From positions 1-12,759 of the forward strand of contig CAZLBV010000082.1 of NCBI GenBank assembly GCA_964557845.1: a DNA stretch of 12,759 bases, in the 5' to 3' direction. This DNA is from CAZLBV01 sp964557845 (GTDB lineage: Bacteria; Acidobacteriota; Aminicenantia; Aminicenantales; Aminicenantaceae). The first letter of the stretch is position 1. Each line of letters starts with the position of its first letter. Positions 1-6,928 of the stretch are shown in pieces. The position numbers were made by a program, and so were the translations under genes. The notes beneath the pieces are model-generated. The model was not told the origin of the DNA. It made no database searches and saw only the letters and a program-made list of their open reading frames with translations.

Positions 1-1
1 G

Positions 2-1435
2 CTTTCAGAGACACCGGATAAACTGTATTTTTCGAGGACAAGCCGAGACCTCAAGAGGATCGATGTCTGCTATGCCGATACAGCCACAGGTGATGTCAAA
101 GTGCTGATCGAGGAACGCCTGAATACATATGTGGAGACACGGCCCCTGGGTTTTATTGACAACGGCAAAGAGCTGATCCACTGGTCCGAGCGGGATGGCT
201 GGGGTCATTTCTACCTGTATGATGGAGAAGGAAATCTTAAAAGACAGCTCACATCAGGGCCTTTCCACTGTAGTAATATCCAAGGCGTCGATGAGAAAAA
301 CCGGGTGCTTTATTTCACAGCCAACGGCCGTGAGGAAAATATAGATCCCTATTATGAACATCTCTACCGCGTCAATCTGGACGGCAGCGGATTACAGATA
401 TTGAATAAAGACAATTTCAACCACAGAATTTCCGGGGATGATTCCCATCTCTATTTCATCGATAACTACTCCCGGGTGGACACTCTTCCTAAAGCAGTTG
501 TACGGGATAACCGTGGCATCATCCTGCTGGAGATGGAATCTCCTGATTTAACTCTCCTTTTCGAGATGGGCTTTCAGTTTCCAGAGACCTTTAAAGTCAA
601 AGCTGATGATGGAAAAACCGATCTCTATGGTGTCATGTACAAGCCTTTTGATTTTGATCCCGGCAAAAAGTATCCCATCATCGCCTATGTTTACCCGGGC
701 CCCCAGACCGAGGCTGTCGATAAATCTTTCTCAGCCCGGGGTGACCGGACCTGGCGTCAGGCTCAGTTTGGATTTATCGTCATCACAGTGGGTAACCGCG
801 GCGGCCATCCCAGCCGCTCCAAATGGTACCACAATTACGGCTACGGAAACCTAAGGGATTATGGTCTGTCCGATAAAAAAGCCGCTATCGAACAGCTAGC
901 AGCCAGGCATCCTTTTATCGACCTCGAAAAAATCGGCATCTTCGGGCACTCCGGCGGAGGATTCATGTCCACAGCCGCCCTACTGGTCTATCCCGACTTT
1001 TTTAAAGTAGCGGTTTCCTCCTCCGGCAATCACGAAAATAACATCTACAACCGCTGGTGGAGCGAAAAACACCATGGCGTTGATGAGATAGAGGATGATG
1101 AGGGCAATATCACCTTCAAATACGATATCGAGAAGAATTCCGAAGTGGCTAAAAACCTCAAGGGACGTTTGCTGATCTGCACCGGGGATATCGACAATAA
1201 CGTCCATCCGGCCAATACCATCCGTCTGGCTCATGCTCTGATCAAGGCCAATAAGCGGTTTGATTTTTTTCTGTTCCCTGGCCAGCGTCATGGCTACGGT
1301 GACATGGACGAATATTCTTTCTGGCTGCGCTCTGACTATTTCTGCAAGCACTTGATCGGGGACTATTCTCAGGAGGTGGACATCGAAGAGCTCAACCGCG
1401 AAGAAGAAAAGTCAGGAAAAAGAAGAACTCCTTAA
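2..1435 (+). CDS. S9 family peptidase (dipeptidyl-peptidase-IV-like), 5' truncated by the window edge
   Basis: Serine exopeptidase of the prolyl oligopeptidase clan. Relatives remove N-terminal dipeptides from peptides, usually in the periplasm or at the surface. The frame is already open at base 2, so the start and any signal peptide lie outside the window; codons upstream of the GTG at 101 (KLYFSRTSRDLKR) continue the propeller and rule out a start at 101. Bases 2 to about 600 encode the end of the DPP4-type beta-propeller. The alpha/beta-hydrolase domain runs from about 650 (PIIAYVYPGPQTEA) to the stop. The catalytic triad is visible: Ser in GHSGGG (codon 950-952), Asp in GDIDNNVH (codon 1193-1195, equivalent to the DPP4 motif ADDNVH) and His in GQRHGYG (codon 1289-1291). 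The enzyme is likely active. The Glu motif that binds the substrate amino terminus is not in the visible part, so true dipeptidyl specificity is inferred. No terminator is seen after the stop. Confidence 0.93.
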   Translation, partial: LSETPDKLYFSRTSRDLKRIDVCYADTATGDVKVLIEERLNTYVETRPLGFIDNGKELIHWSERDGWGHFYLYDGEGNLKRQLTSGPFHCSNIQGVDEKNRVLYFTANGREENIDPYYEHLYRVNLDGSGLQILNKDNFNHRISGDDSHLYFIDNYSRVDTLPKAVVRDNRGIILLEMESPDLTLLFEMGFQFPETFKVKADDGKTDLYGVMYKPFDFDPGKKYPIIAYVYPGPQTEAVDKSFSARGDRTWRQAQFGFIVITVGNRGGHPSRSKWYHNYGYGNLRDYGLSDKKAAIEQLAARHPFIDLEKIGIFGHSGGGFMSTAALLVYPDFFKVAVSSSGNHENNIYNRWWSEKHHGVDEIEDDEGNITFKYDIEKNSEVAKNLKGRLLICTGDIDNNVHPANTIRLAHALIKANKRFDFFLFPGQRHGYGDMDEYSFWLRSDYFCKHLIGDYSQEVDIEELNREEEKSGKRRTP

Positions 1436-1445
1436 TAAGATCTTC

Positions 1446-1568
1446 TCATAATGCTACAGATGTCCTGGATGCAGACTCCAGATCAGAATTATCATCTTCG
1501 GCTTTTTCCAGATTCTCGTGAGTTTTGTCAAGCCCCTGATTGAGATTCTTATTAAAGGTTGATGTCAT
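1446..1568 (-). other. possible 40-residue ORF or coding remnant, antisense in the gap before the SDR
   Basis: On the - strand an ATG at 1568 opens a 40-codon frame ending with TGA at 1446-1448. The product is hydrophilic and helix-prone, with alternating Asn, Lys, Glu and Asp (core NLNQGLDKTHENLEKAEDD). The same frame stays open upstream of the ATG for roughly 35 more codons with a protein-like hydrophobic stretch (YYIIFWIIPQPIVQ), but contains no start codon there. No ribosome binding site precedes the ATG, and the upstream part crosses the SDR promoter. It may be a decayed end of a small protein gene or chance. I recognise no family. Confidence 0.15.
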
Positions 1569-1580
1569 CTGAACTATTGG

Positions 1581-1609
1581 TTGGGGGATGATCCAGAATA
1601 TTATATAAT
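1581..1609 (+). promoter_or_regulatory. sigma70-type promoter for the SDR-gcvPA-gcvPB-queH-mutM operon
   Basis: A perfect -10 hexamer TATAAT (1604-1609) sits 17 bp downstream of TTGGGG (1581-1586), which keeps the TTG of the -35 consensus. Transcription would start near 1616, leaving a leader of about 48 nt before the SDR start at 1664. This is the only good promoter seen for the five-gene block, whose later genes are too tightly packed to hold their own. The spacing and the -10 are directly visible; use of the promoter is inferred. Confidence 0.55.
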
Positions 1610-1612
1610 ATT
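1597..1612. promoter_or_regulatory. perfect 16-bp palindrome over the -10 element, candidate operator
   Basis: AATATTATATAATATT reads identically on both strands and covers the whole -10 hexamer of the operon promoter. A dimeric repressor bound here would block RNA polymerase. The sequence is pure A/T, so chance self-complementarity is more likely than for a mixed palindrome. No regulator gene lies in the window. Confidence 0.3.
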
Positions 1613-1663
1613 TCCACCCAAGAAGATGCGGAAATTTAATCGAAAAAGGAGACTGAATCCTTC

Positions 1664-2446
1664 ATGAACCAGAAAATCACCGAACTCATCTCTTTAGAAG
1701 GAAAAACCGCCATGATCTCCGGAGCCGCCTCCGGCATAGGAAAAGGAACCGCCTTCCGTCTGGCAGAGGCTGGAGCACACATAATCCTTTTGGACATCGA
1801 TGATGAAAAAGGAATCCAAGCCAAAAAACAGATCCAAGATCTGAAAAGAAAAGCGGTCTACTTCCACTGTGATGTTAGCTCAGATACTGACTGCAGGCAT
1901 GTGGTTGAAGCATCAGTTAAGGAGTTTTCCAAGATCGATATCCTGTTCAATAACGCCGGAATCGCCATCAGAAAAAATGTGGTTGGCCTGACCGAACAAG
2001 AATGGGATAGGGCTCTTGATATTAATCTCAAAGGGATATACCTCCTGTCCCATTACGTCGTGCCCGTTATGATAAAAAACGGAGGAGGGAGCATCATCAA
2101 CACCGGCTCGGGCTGGTCCCACAAAGGCGGACCTAATGCGGTGTCTTACTGTGCCTCTAAGGCAGGAATCCTCAACCTTACCCGTGCCATGGCCATCGAT
2201 CATGGACAACACAACATCCGGGTCAACTGCGTTTGTCCCGGAGACATAGACACCCCTTTACTACACAGTGAATGTGAACAGCTGGGAGAAGATAAAAAAA
2301 AATTCATGCAGGAGGCAGCAGCCCGGCCGCTTAACCGCATCGGCACACCGGAAGATGTGGCCAATGCGGTTCTTTTTTTCGCCAGTGACCTGTCCTCTTG
2401 GGTAACCGGCGCCCATCTAATCGTGGATGGAGGAGGTTTAGCATGA
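1664..2446 (+). CDS. SDR family NAD(P)-dependent oxidoreductase
   Basis: Classical short-chain dehydrogenase of 260 residues, a normal family length. Visible motifs in order: the glycine-rich cofactor loop GAASGIG (20-26), Asp44 at the end of the second beta strand (ILLDIDD), which favours NAD(H) over NADP(H), NNAG (96-99), Asn121, Ser149 and the Tyr162-x3-Lys166 catalytic pair (YCASK). The C-terminal VTGAHLIVDGG is typical of the FabG/3-ketoacyl or sugar dehydrogenase-like branch. The start is set by AAGGAGA at 1646-1652, 11 bp ahead of the ATG. It is first in the operon, 18 bp from the GcvPA-like gene. It probably oxidises or reduces an alcohol/ketone that is substrate or product of the downstream PLP enzyme. 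Substrate cannot be read from sequence, and names such as 3-oxoacyl-ACP reductase would be unsafe. Confidence 0.93.
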   Translation: MNQKITELISLEGKTAMISGAASGIGKGTAFRLAEAGAHIILLDIDDEKGIQAKKQIQDLKRKAVYFHCDVSSDTDCRHVVEASVKEFSKIDILFNNAGIAIRKNVVGLTEQEWDRALDINLKGIYLLSHYVVPVMIKNGGGSIINTGSGWSHKGGPNAVSYCASKAGILNLTRAMAIDHGQHNIRVNCVCPGDIDTPLLHSECEQLGEDKKKFMQEAAARPLNRIGTPEDVANAVLFFASDLSSWVTGAHLIVDGGGLA

Positions 2447-2464
2447 TAATGGAGGTTTGTACAA

Positions 2465-3901
2465 ATGCCGGATAAAAAAAACACAGTCCATCCCTATATT
2501 CCCAATTCAGTTCCTGAGGTTAAAGCAGAGATGCTGCGTGAGCTGGGAGTTAGTGATATTGAAGAGCTTTACCAGGAAATACCCGTTCATCTGCGTTTTA
2601 AAGGAAAATTAGATATTCCGGATGGCTTACCTTCTGAGTATGAGCTTAAACGACATGTGGAGGGTATTCTTAATAAAAATCTAACCTGCCGGGACAATCT
2701 CAATTTTCTGGGTGGAGGATGCTGGCAGCATTATGTACCTGCAGTCTGCGATGAGATAAACCGCAGATCCGAATTTTTAACCGCTTATGCGGGTGAAGCC
2801 TATGAAGACCACGGACGGTTCCAGTCTTTATTTGAATATCAGAGTTTGATGGGTGAACTTCTGGACATGGATGTGGTCAATGTCCCGACCTATGACTGGT
2901 GCCAGTCTGCTGCCACCACTATACGGATGGCCTGCCGTATAACCAAACGCAACAAAGCCCTTATTTCCAGCTTTATATCTCCTGAGCGTATGTCTGCGAT
3001 CAAAAATTACTGCCACCCGGTCGTTAAGATCGAAACTATCGAACATGATCTAAAAACAGGTCTCCTGGACTTAAACCGGCTAGATTCTATCCTGAAAAGG
3101 GAAACCGATATCGCCGGGGTTTATTTCGAGAATCCTAATTATTTCGGCGTCATCGAAACCCAGGGAGAAATGATCTCATCCATGATCCATGACAAGGGAG
3201 GCCTTTCCCTGGTAGGGACCGATCCCATTTCACTGGGAATATTAAAACCTCCTGCTCTATACGGCGCAGATATTGTCTGCGGAGACATCCAGCCTTTAGG
3301 GATGCACCTGAATTATGGCGGCGGACAAGGTGGTTTCATTGCTACCCGGGATGAAGAAAAATTCGTGATGGAATTCCCCTCCAGGCTGTTCGGAATCACT
3401 AAAACCAGCGTGGAAGACGAGTATGGATTTGGAGATGTGGCTTATGAACGAACCTCCTTTGACAAGCGGGAAGCGGGAAAAGAATTCGTGGGAACCCATT
3501 CCGCTCTCTGGGGAATAACCGCGGGTGTCTATCTCGCTTTAATGGGGCCGCAAGGGATGCAGGATCTGGGGCAAACCATCCTTCAAAAAAGTCTCTACAC
3601 CCAAAAAACTCTCGCAAAGATCTCCGGCCTTAAAGCTCCAAAGTTCCAAAACAGCCATTTTAAAGAGTTTGTTATTGACTTCAATCAAACCGGAAAAACT
3701 GTTAAAGAGATCAACCAAGTCCTGCTTAATTATAAAATTTTCGGAGGTAAAGACTTATCTTTGGACTTCCCTGAATTGGGCCAATCCGCGCTTTACTGCA
3801 TCACCGAGATCCATACCAAAGATGATATCGACCGATTGTCATCCGCCCTATCCGAATGCCTCCTGCATGATAAAAGAAGGCAGAAAGGAAACCGGGGATA
3901 A
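2465..3901 (+). CDS. GcvPA-like protein (glycine dehydrogenase subunit 1 family), divergent at signature motifs
   Basis: Homologue of the alpha subunit of the split P-protein, which pairs with GcvPB in glycine decarboxylation. At 478 residues it is slightly longer than the usual 440-450. Family landmarks: the N-terminal LRELGVSDIEELYQEIP segment (25-40), FLGGG (81-85), HYVPAV (89-94), RSEFLTAY (101-108), FEYQSL (123-128), YD (143-144), the PNYFG turn (224-228), VCGDIQPLG (271-279) and a C-terminal FPELGQSALYCITEIHTKDDID. Several segments normally near invariant are altered: the canonical TPYQPEISQG region is AGEAYEDHG (109-117, one residue shorter), YDGxT is YDWCQ (143-147), GGPHCG is GGGQGG (285-290), and the EQHIRREKATSNICTNQ block is replaced around 333-347 by DKREAGKEFVGTHSA. 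The fold is not in doubt, but glycine cleavage is. GGAGG at 2451-2455 lies 9 bp before the ATG. The gene is 4 bp from its partner. Confidence 0.85.
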   Translation: MPDKKNTVHPYIPNSVPEVKAEMLRELGVSDIEELYQEIPVHLRFKGKLDIPDGLPSEYELKRHVEGILNKNLTCRDNLNFLGGGCWQHYVPAVCDEINRRSEFLTAYAGEAYEDHGRFQSLFEYQSLMGELLDMDVVNVPTYDWCQSAATTIRMACRITKRNKALISSFISPERMSAIKNYCHPVVKIETIEHDLKTGLLDLNRLDSILKRETDIAGVYFENPNYFGVIETQGEMISSMIHDKGGLSLVGTDPISLGILKPPALYGADIVCGDIQPLGMHLNYGGGQGGFIATRDEEKFVMEFPSRLFGITKTSVEDEYGFGDVAYERTSFDKREAGKEFVGTHSALWGITAGVYLALMGPQGMQDLGQTILQKSLYTQKTLAKISGLKAPKFQNSHFKEFVIDFNQTGKTVKEINQVLLNYKIFGGKDLSLDFPELGQSALYCITEIHTKDDIDRLSSALSECLLHDKRRQKGNRG

Positions 3902-3905
3902 ACCA

Positions 3906-5459
3906 ATGAAGAATAAAAACAAAATACGAAAATTCCATCAGGCCAAATGGGACGAACCTGTGATCTTCGAACTCCACAAAGAAGGTGAAAGAGGCATGAT
4001 CGTACAGGAAGCAGAACCGGAAATAACAGCACTCGTGGGAGACGGACTATCATCTATTCCTCAGGGGATGCAGAGGAAGAATCCTCCTGTCCTTCCTGAG
4101 ATATCTCAAATGCGGGTCTTGAAACACTACCTCCGCATATCCCAGCAGTGTCTGGGCGCTGATCTGAATGTTGATATCGGACAGGGAACCTGCACCGTAA
4201 AATACAGCCCTAAGATAAACGAGATCCTGGCATCCTCTCCACAGGTCACCGAGATCCACCCCCTTCAGGATGAAAGTACAGTACAGGGCGCGCTGGAGAT
4301 CGCCTATAACCTGGATCTTTTCCTCCGCGAGATCTCGGGAATGGATAGATTCTCTTTGCAGCCAGGCGGAGGAGCTGCAGCAATATTAACTATGGCTTCT
4401 ATCATCCATAAGTATCACGAGCTCAAAGGGGATGCCGAAAAACGGGACGAGATCATCACCACTATCTTCTCCCACCCCTCGGATGCCGCAGCGGCCGCAG
4501 TTAAAGGATACAAAATCATCACTCTCTATCAAAATGAAGAGGGCCTTCCGGATGTGGAAGCCCTTAAGGTAGCCTTATCGGATAGGACTGCAGGCCTTCT
4601 TATCACCAATCCTGAGGATACAGGAATATTCAATCCCAAGATCGATGAGTTCACCCGGCTGGTACATGAAGCCGGAGGTTTATGCGGTTACGACCAGGCT
4701 AATGCCAATGGGATCTTAGGGATCACCCGGGCTAAAGATGCGAATTTTGATATGTGCTTTTTCAATCTGCACAAAACCTTTTCTACACCTCATGGATGCG
4801 GCGGACCGGCTCTGGGAGCTTTGGGGGTTAAAAAAGACCTGGAGAATTTTTTACCCATTCCTGTTGTGGACTTCAATGGCCTCATCTATTCACTGAACTT
4901 TGATCTTCACCATACCATCGGCAAAATAAGAAGCTTCCTGGGAGTATTTCCCGTGATGCTCAAGGCTTATGCCTGGATCATGAGCCTGGGTGCGGATGGA
5001 TTAAAGGAGGCCTCTCAGATCGCTGTTTTAAATAACAACTACATCCTAAAAAATATCAAAGAGATTAAAGGCGCCTCCGCTCCTTATGCAGAGGGGAAAC
5101 ACCGCATCGAACAGGTACGCTACAGCTGGGAAAAACTTACCGAAGAGACCGGAGTGACCACAGAAGATATTATCTGCAGGATGGCAGATTTCGGATTTCA
5201 TCTCTGGACCAGCCATCATCCCTTTATCGTCCCCGAGCCTTTCACCATCGAACCCACAGAATCCTACTCCAAACAGGAGATCGATGAATATCTGATGGCT
5301 CTGAAACTCATAGCCGAGGAAGCTTACCGCGATCCTGAGAAGGTAAAAAACGCTCCCTATAACAGTGTGGTTCACAAGATTGATACCAGTCCTCTCGATG
5401 ATCCCGCGAGGTGGGCTATAACCTGGCGGGCTTATTTAAAAAAGAACTGTAACAAGTGA
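3906..5459 (+). CDS. GcvPB-like PLP enzyme (glycine dehydrogenase subunit 2 family), divergent active site
   Basis: PLP-binding partner subunit of 517 residues (GcvPB is usually 480-510). Conserved: the N-terminal FELHKEGERG (21-30), GTCTVKYSPKINE (94-106), IHPLQDESTVQGALE (117-131), Asp263 in GYDQAN for the pyridine nitrogen, the Schiff-base Lys290 in NLHKTFSTPHG, and the C-terminal FTIEPTES (446-453). Changed: canonical LQPAAGAHGE reads LQPGGGAAAI (151-160), so the His of GAHGE is Ala158. The canonical DSAHGTNPAS block reads IFSHPSDAAA (187-196), with His190 kept but Gly-Thr-Asn-Pro lost. YDGANLNA reads YDQANANG (262-269). It should still form a PLP aldimine, yet may use a different amino acid or acceptor than glycine/H-protein. 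An in-frame ATG at 3867 lies inside the upstream gene without a ribosome site. The ATG at 3906 has GGGG at 3894-3897 and starts at the family's usual N-terminus. Confidence 0.85.
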   Translation: MKNKNKIRKFHQAKWDEPVIFELHKEGERGMIVQEAEPEITALVGDGLSSIPQGMQRKNPPVLPEISQMRVLKHYLRISQQCLGADLNVDIGQGTCTVKYSPKINEILASSPQVTEIHPLQDESTVQGALEIAYNLDLFLREISGMDRFSLQPGGGAAAILTMASIIHKYHELKGDAEKRDEIITTIFSHPSDAAAAAVKGYKIITLYQNEEGLPDVEALKVALSDRTAGLLITNPEDTGIFNPKIDEFTRLVHEAGGLCGYDQANANGILGITRAKDANFDMCFFNLHKTFSTPHGCGGPALGALGVKKDLENFLPIPVVDFNGLIYSLNFDLHHTIGKIRSFLGVFPVMLKAYAWIMSLGADGLKEASQIAVLNNNYILKNIKEIKGASAPYAEGKHRIEQVRYSWEKLTEETGVTTEDIICRMADFGFHLWTSHHPFIVPEPFTIEPTESYSKQEIDEYLMALKLIAEEAYRDPEKVKNAPYNSVVHKIDTSPLDDPARWAITWRAYLKKNCNK

Positions 5460-6022
5460 TGGACAAAACTTTGGAAAAACCTGCAATCCTGCTTCATATC
5501 TGCTGCGCTCCGGATGCCACGGCAGTATTTGAGCGTTTGAAAGAAAAATATACTGTAACCGGTTTCTTTCATAATCCCAATATTCACCCTGAAGAAGAAT
5601 ACAGAAAGCGCCTCAAGGACGCCGTATGTGTTGCGAAAACCATGAATTTTCCCTTGGAAGTCCCTCCCTATGAGCCTCAAGAGTGGTTTGATGCGGTTAA
5701 GGGGCTGGAACAAGAACCGGAGCAGGGAGAAAGATGCAAAGTCTGTTTTAAGTTCAACCTACGGGCGGCCGCCAAAAAAGCTTACCAGAGCGGAATCCCT
5801 TATTTTACCACTACCCTGACTATCTCCCCCCATAAAATAGCGGCCGATATCTTTGCGGCCGGAGAGGAAGCTGCTGCAGAATTCGGACCGGAATTTAAAG
5901 CTTTCGATTTTAAAAAGAAAGACGGGTTTAAACGCAGCCTCATCCTTTCACGTGAAATGCACCTTTACCGGCAGAATTACTGCGGCTGCTTATTTTCCCT
6001 AAGAGATAGAAAAAATGCCTGA
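5459..6022 (+). CDS. queH: epoxyqueuosine reductase QueH
   Basis: Reduces epoxyqueuosine to queuosine at the wobble base of tRNAs with GUN anticodons, the last step of queuosine synthesis. It is the non-cobalamin, iron-sulfur alternative to QueG. The 187-residue length fits the family. Diagnostic features: CCAPD (15-19), FHNPNIHPEEEY (37-48, normally F-Y-N-P-N-I), CKVC (93-96), TTTLTISPHK (117-126) and RQNYCGC (171-177). The Cys15/16, Cys93/96 and Cys175/177 pairs supply the Fe-S cluster and metal ligands. The ATG at 5459 overlaps the TGA of the upstream gene by one base, arguing for translational coupling; a GTG codon at 5456 is an alternative that adds one residue. It overlaps mutM by 8 bp. 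No other queuosine gene is nearby. Confidence 0.93.
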   Translation: MDKTLEKPAILLHICCAPDATAVFERLKEKYTVTGFFHNPNIHPEEEYRKRLKDAVCVAKTMNFPLEVPPYEPQEWFDAVKGLEQEPEQGERCKVCFKFNLRAAAKKAYQSGIPYFTTTLTISPHKIAADIFAAGEEAAAEFGPEFKAFDFKKKDGFKRSLILSREMHLYRQNYCGCLFSLRDRKNA

Positions 6023-6860
6023 ACTACCCGAAGTCGAAACCATAAGAAGAGTGCTTGCTGATACTATAACAGGGAGCAAGATCACGAACGTATTTTTGAA
6101 AAAAACAAGAATGATAAGAAATCAATCTGTCCTTTTCCTTAAAAAAGGATTAACAGACAGAAAGATCCTAAAGCTCGACAGGCGGGGCAAGTATCTTATC
6201 TTCCGGCTTGATGACAAAACCTTCTTGGTTCATCTTGGGATGAGTGGCCAGATCATCCGTGTCTTAGATAATGATTTCAGTAAAAATATTTCCTGCACCC
6301 TTCCAGATAAACACACCCATCTTATCCTTTGGTTCAGCAGCGGTACAGTGCTCTATTTTCGTGACCCAAGAATGTTCGGCCGCTATATCTTATCAAATCC
6401 TGTTGATGAATCCAGATTGTTTTCTAACTTAGGGCCAGAACCTTTAGATCCACTATTTACTCCTTCAAGACTCTATCAAGATCTCCGGGGAAAAACTGCA
6501 TCTATAAAAGCACTGCTGCTTAATCAAAAGATCGTAGCCGGATTGGGAAATATCTATGTGGATGAATCCCTCTTTCGGGCGGGAATCCATCCGGCAACTC
6601 CAGGAGGCCGGATATCAAAAAAGCAAGCAGAGAGATTATTCGAATCTATAAAAACAGTAATAACAGAAGCAGTTAATGCCGGCGGCACCAGTATTTCAGA
6701 TTTCCAAGATCCTGAGCAAAGGACAGGAAATTACCAGCACCATCTTCATGTCTACGGAAGAAAAGACCAAGCATGCCTTCACTGCGGAACCCCCATAATC
6801 AAAGAAACCTTAGCCCAAAGAGGTACTCATTGGTGTCCCCAATGCCAAAAACATTACTAG
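6015..6860 (+). CDS. mutM: bifunctional DNA-formamidopyrimidine glycosylase / AP lyase (Fpg)
   Basis: Base-excision repair enzyme that removes 8-oxoguanine and formamidopyrimidines and then cuts the abasic strand by beta,delta-elimination. It has 281 residues, close to the usual 270. The N-terminus MPELPEVETI carries the catalytic Pro2 (N-terminal after Met removal) and Glu3. Lys59 in DRRGKY matches the conserved beta-hairpin lysine. LGMSGQ (74-79), the helix-two-turn-helix segment QKIVAGLGNIYVDESL (171-186, Asn179) and the C-terminal zinc finger with Cys254, Cys257, Cys274 and Cys277 are all present, with Arg269 in the finger hairpin. The window has no sign of inactivation. The start is fixed by Pro2 and overlaps the end of queH by 8 bp. 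It is the last gene of the operon and faces the PilZ gene across 68 bp in which I see no clear hairpin terminator. Confidence 0.97.
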   Translation: MPELPEVETIRRVLADTITGSKITNVFLKKTRMIRNQSVLFLKKGLTDRKILKLDRRGKYLIFRLDDKTFLVHLGMSGQIIRVLDNDFSKNISCTLPDKHTHLILWFSSGTVLYFRDPRMFGRYILSNPVDESRLFSNLGPEPLDPLFTPSRLYQDLRGKTASIKALLLNQKIVAGLGNIYVDESLFRAGIHPATPGGRISKKQAERLFESIKTVITEAVNAGGTSISDFQDPEQRTGNYQHHLHVYGRKDQACLHCGTPIIKETLAQRGTHWCPQCQKHY

Positions 6861-6928
6861 CCTGAACTATTCATAAAAAATGCCGATGGTGATGAGTAAG
6901 CCAGGATATACAACCAGAATAATTCCGG

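Noticed and set aside
980..1351. 123-codon - strand frame within the S9 peptidase gene
   Set aside because: Antisense to the catalytic domain with the complete triad. No homology signal and no ribosome site.
1436..1663. Possible RNA gene or riboswitch in the gap before the SDR
   Set aside because: No conserved pairing pattern, tRNA-like arms or glycine-riboswitch-like core could be recognised.
3669..3905. 79-codon N-terminal extension of the GcvPB-like frame
   Set aside because: Overlaps the end of the GcvPA-like gene and is not protein-like for this family. The homologous N-terminus starts at about 3906.
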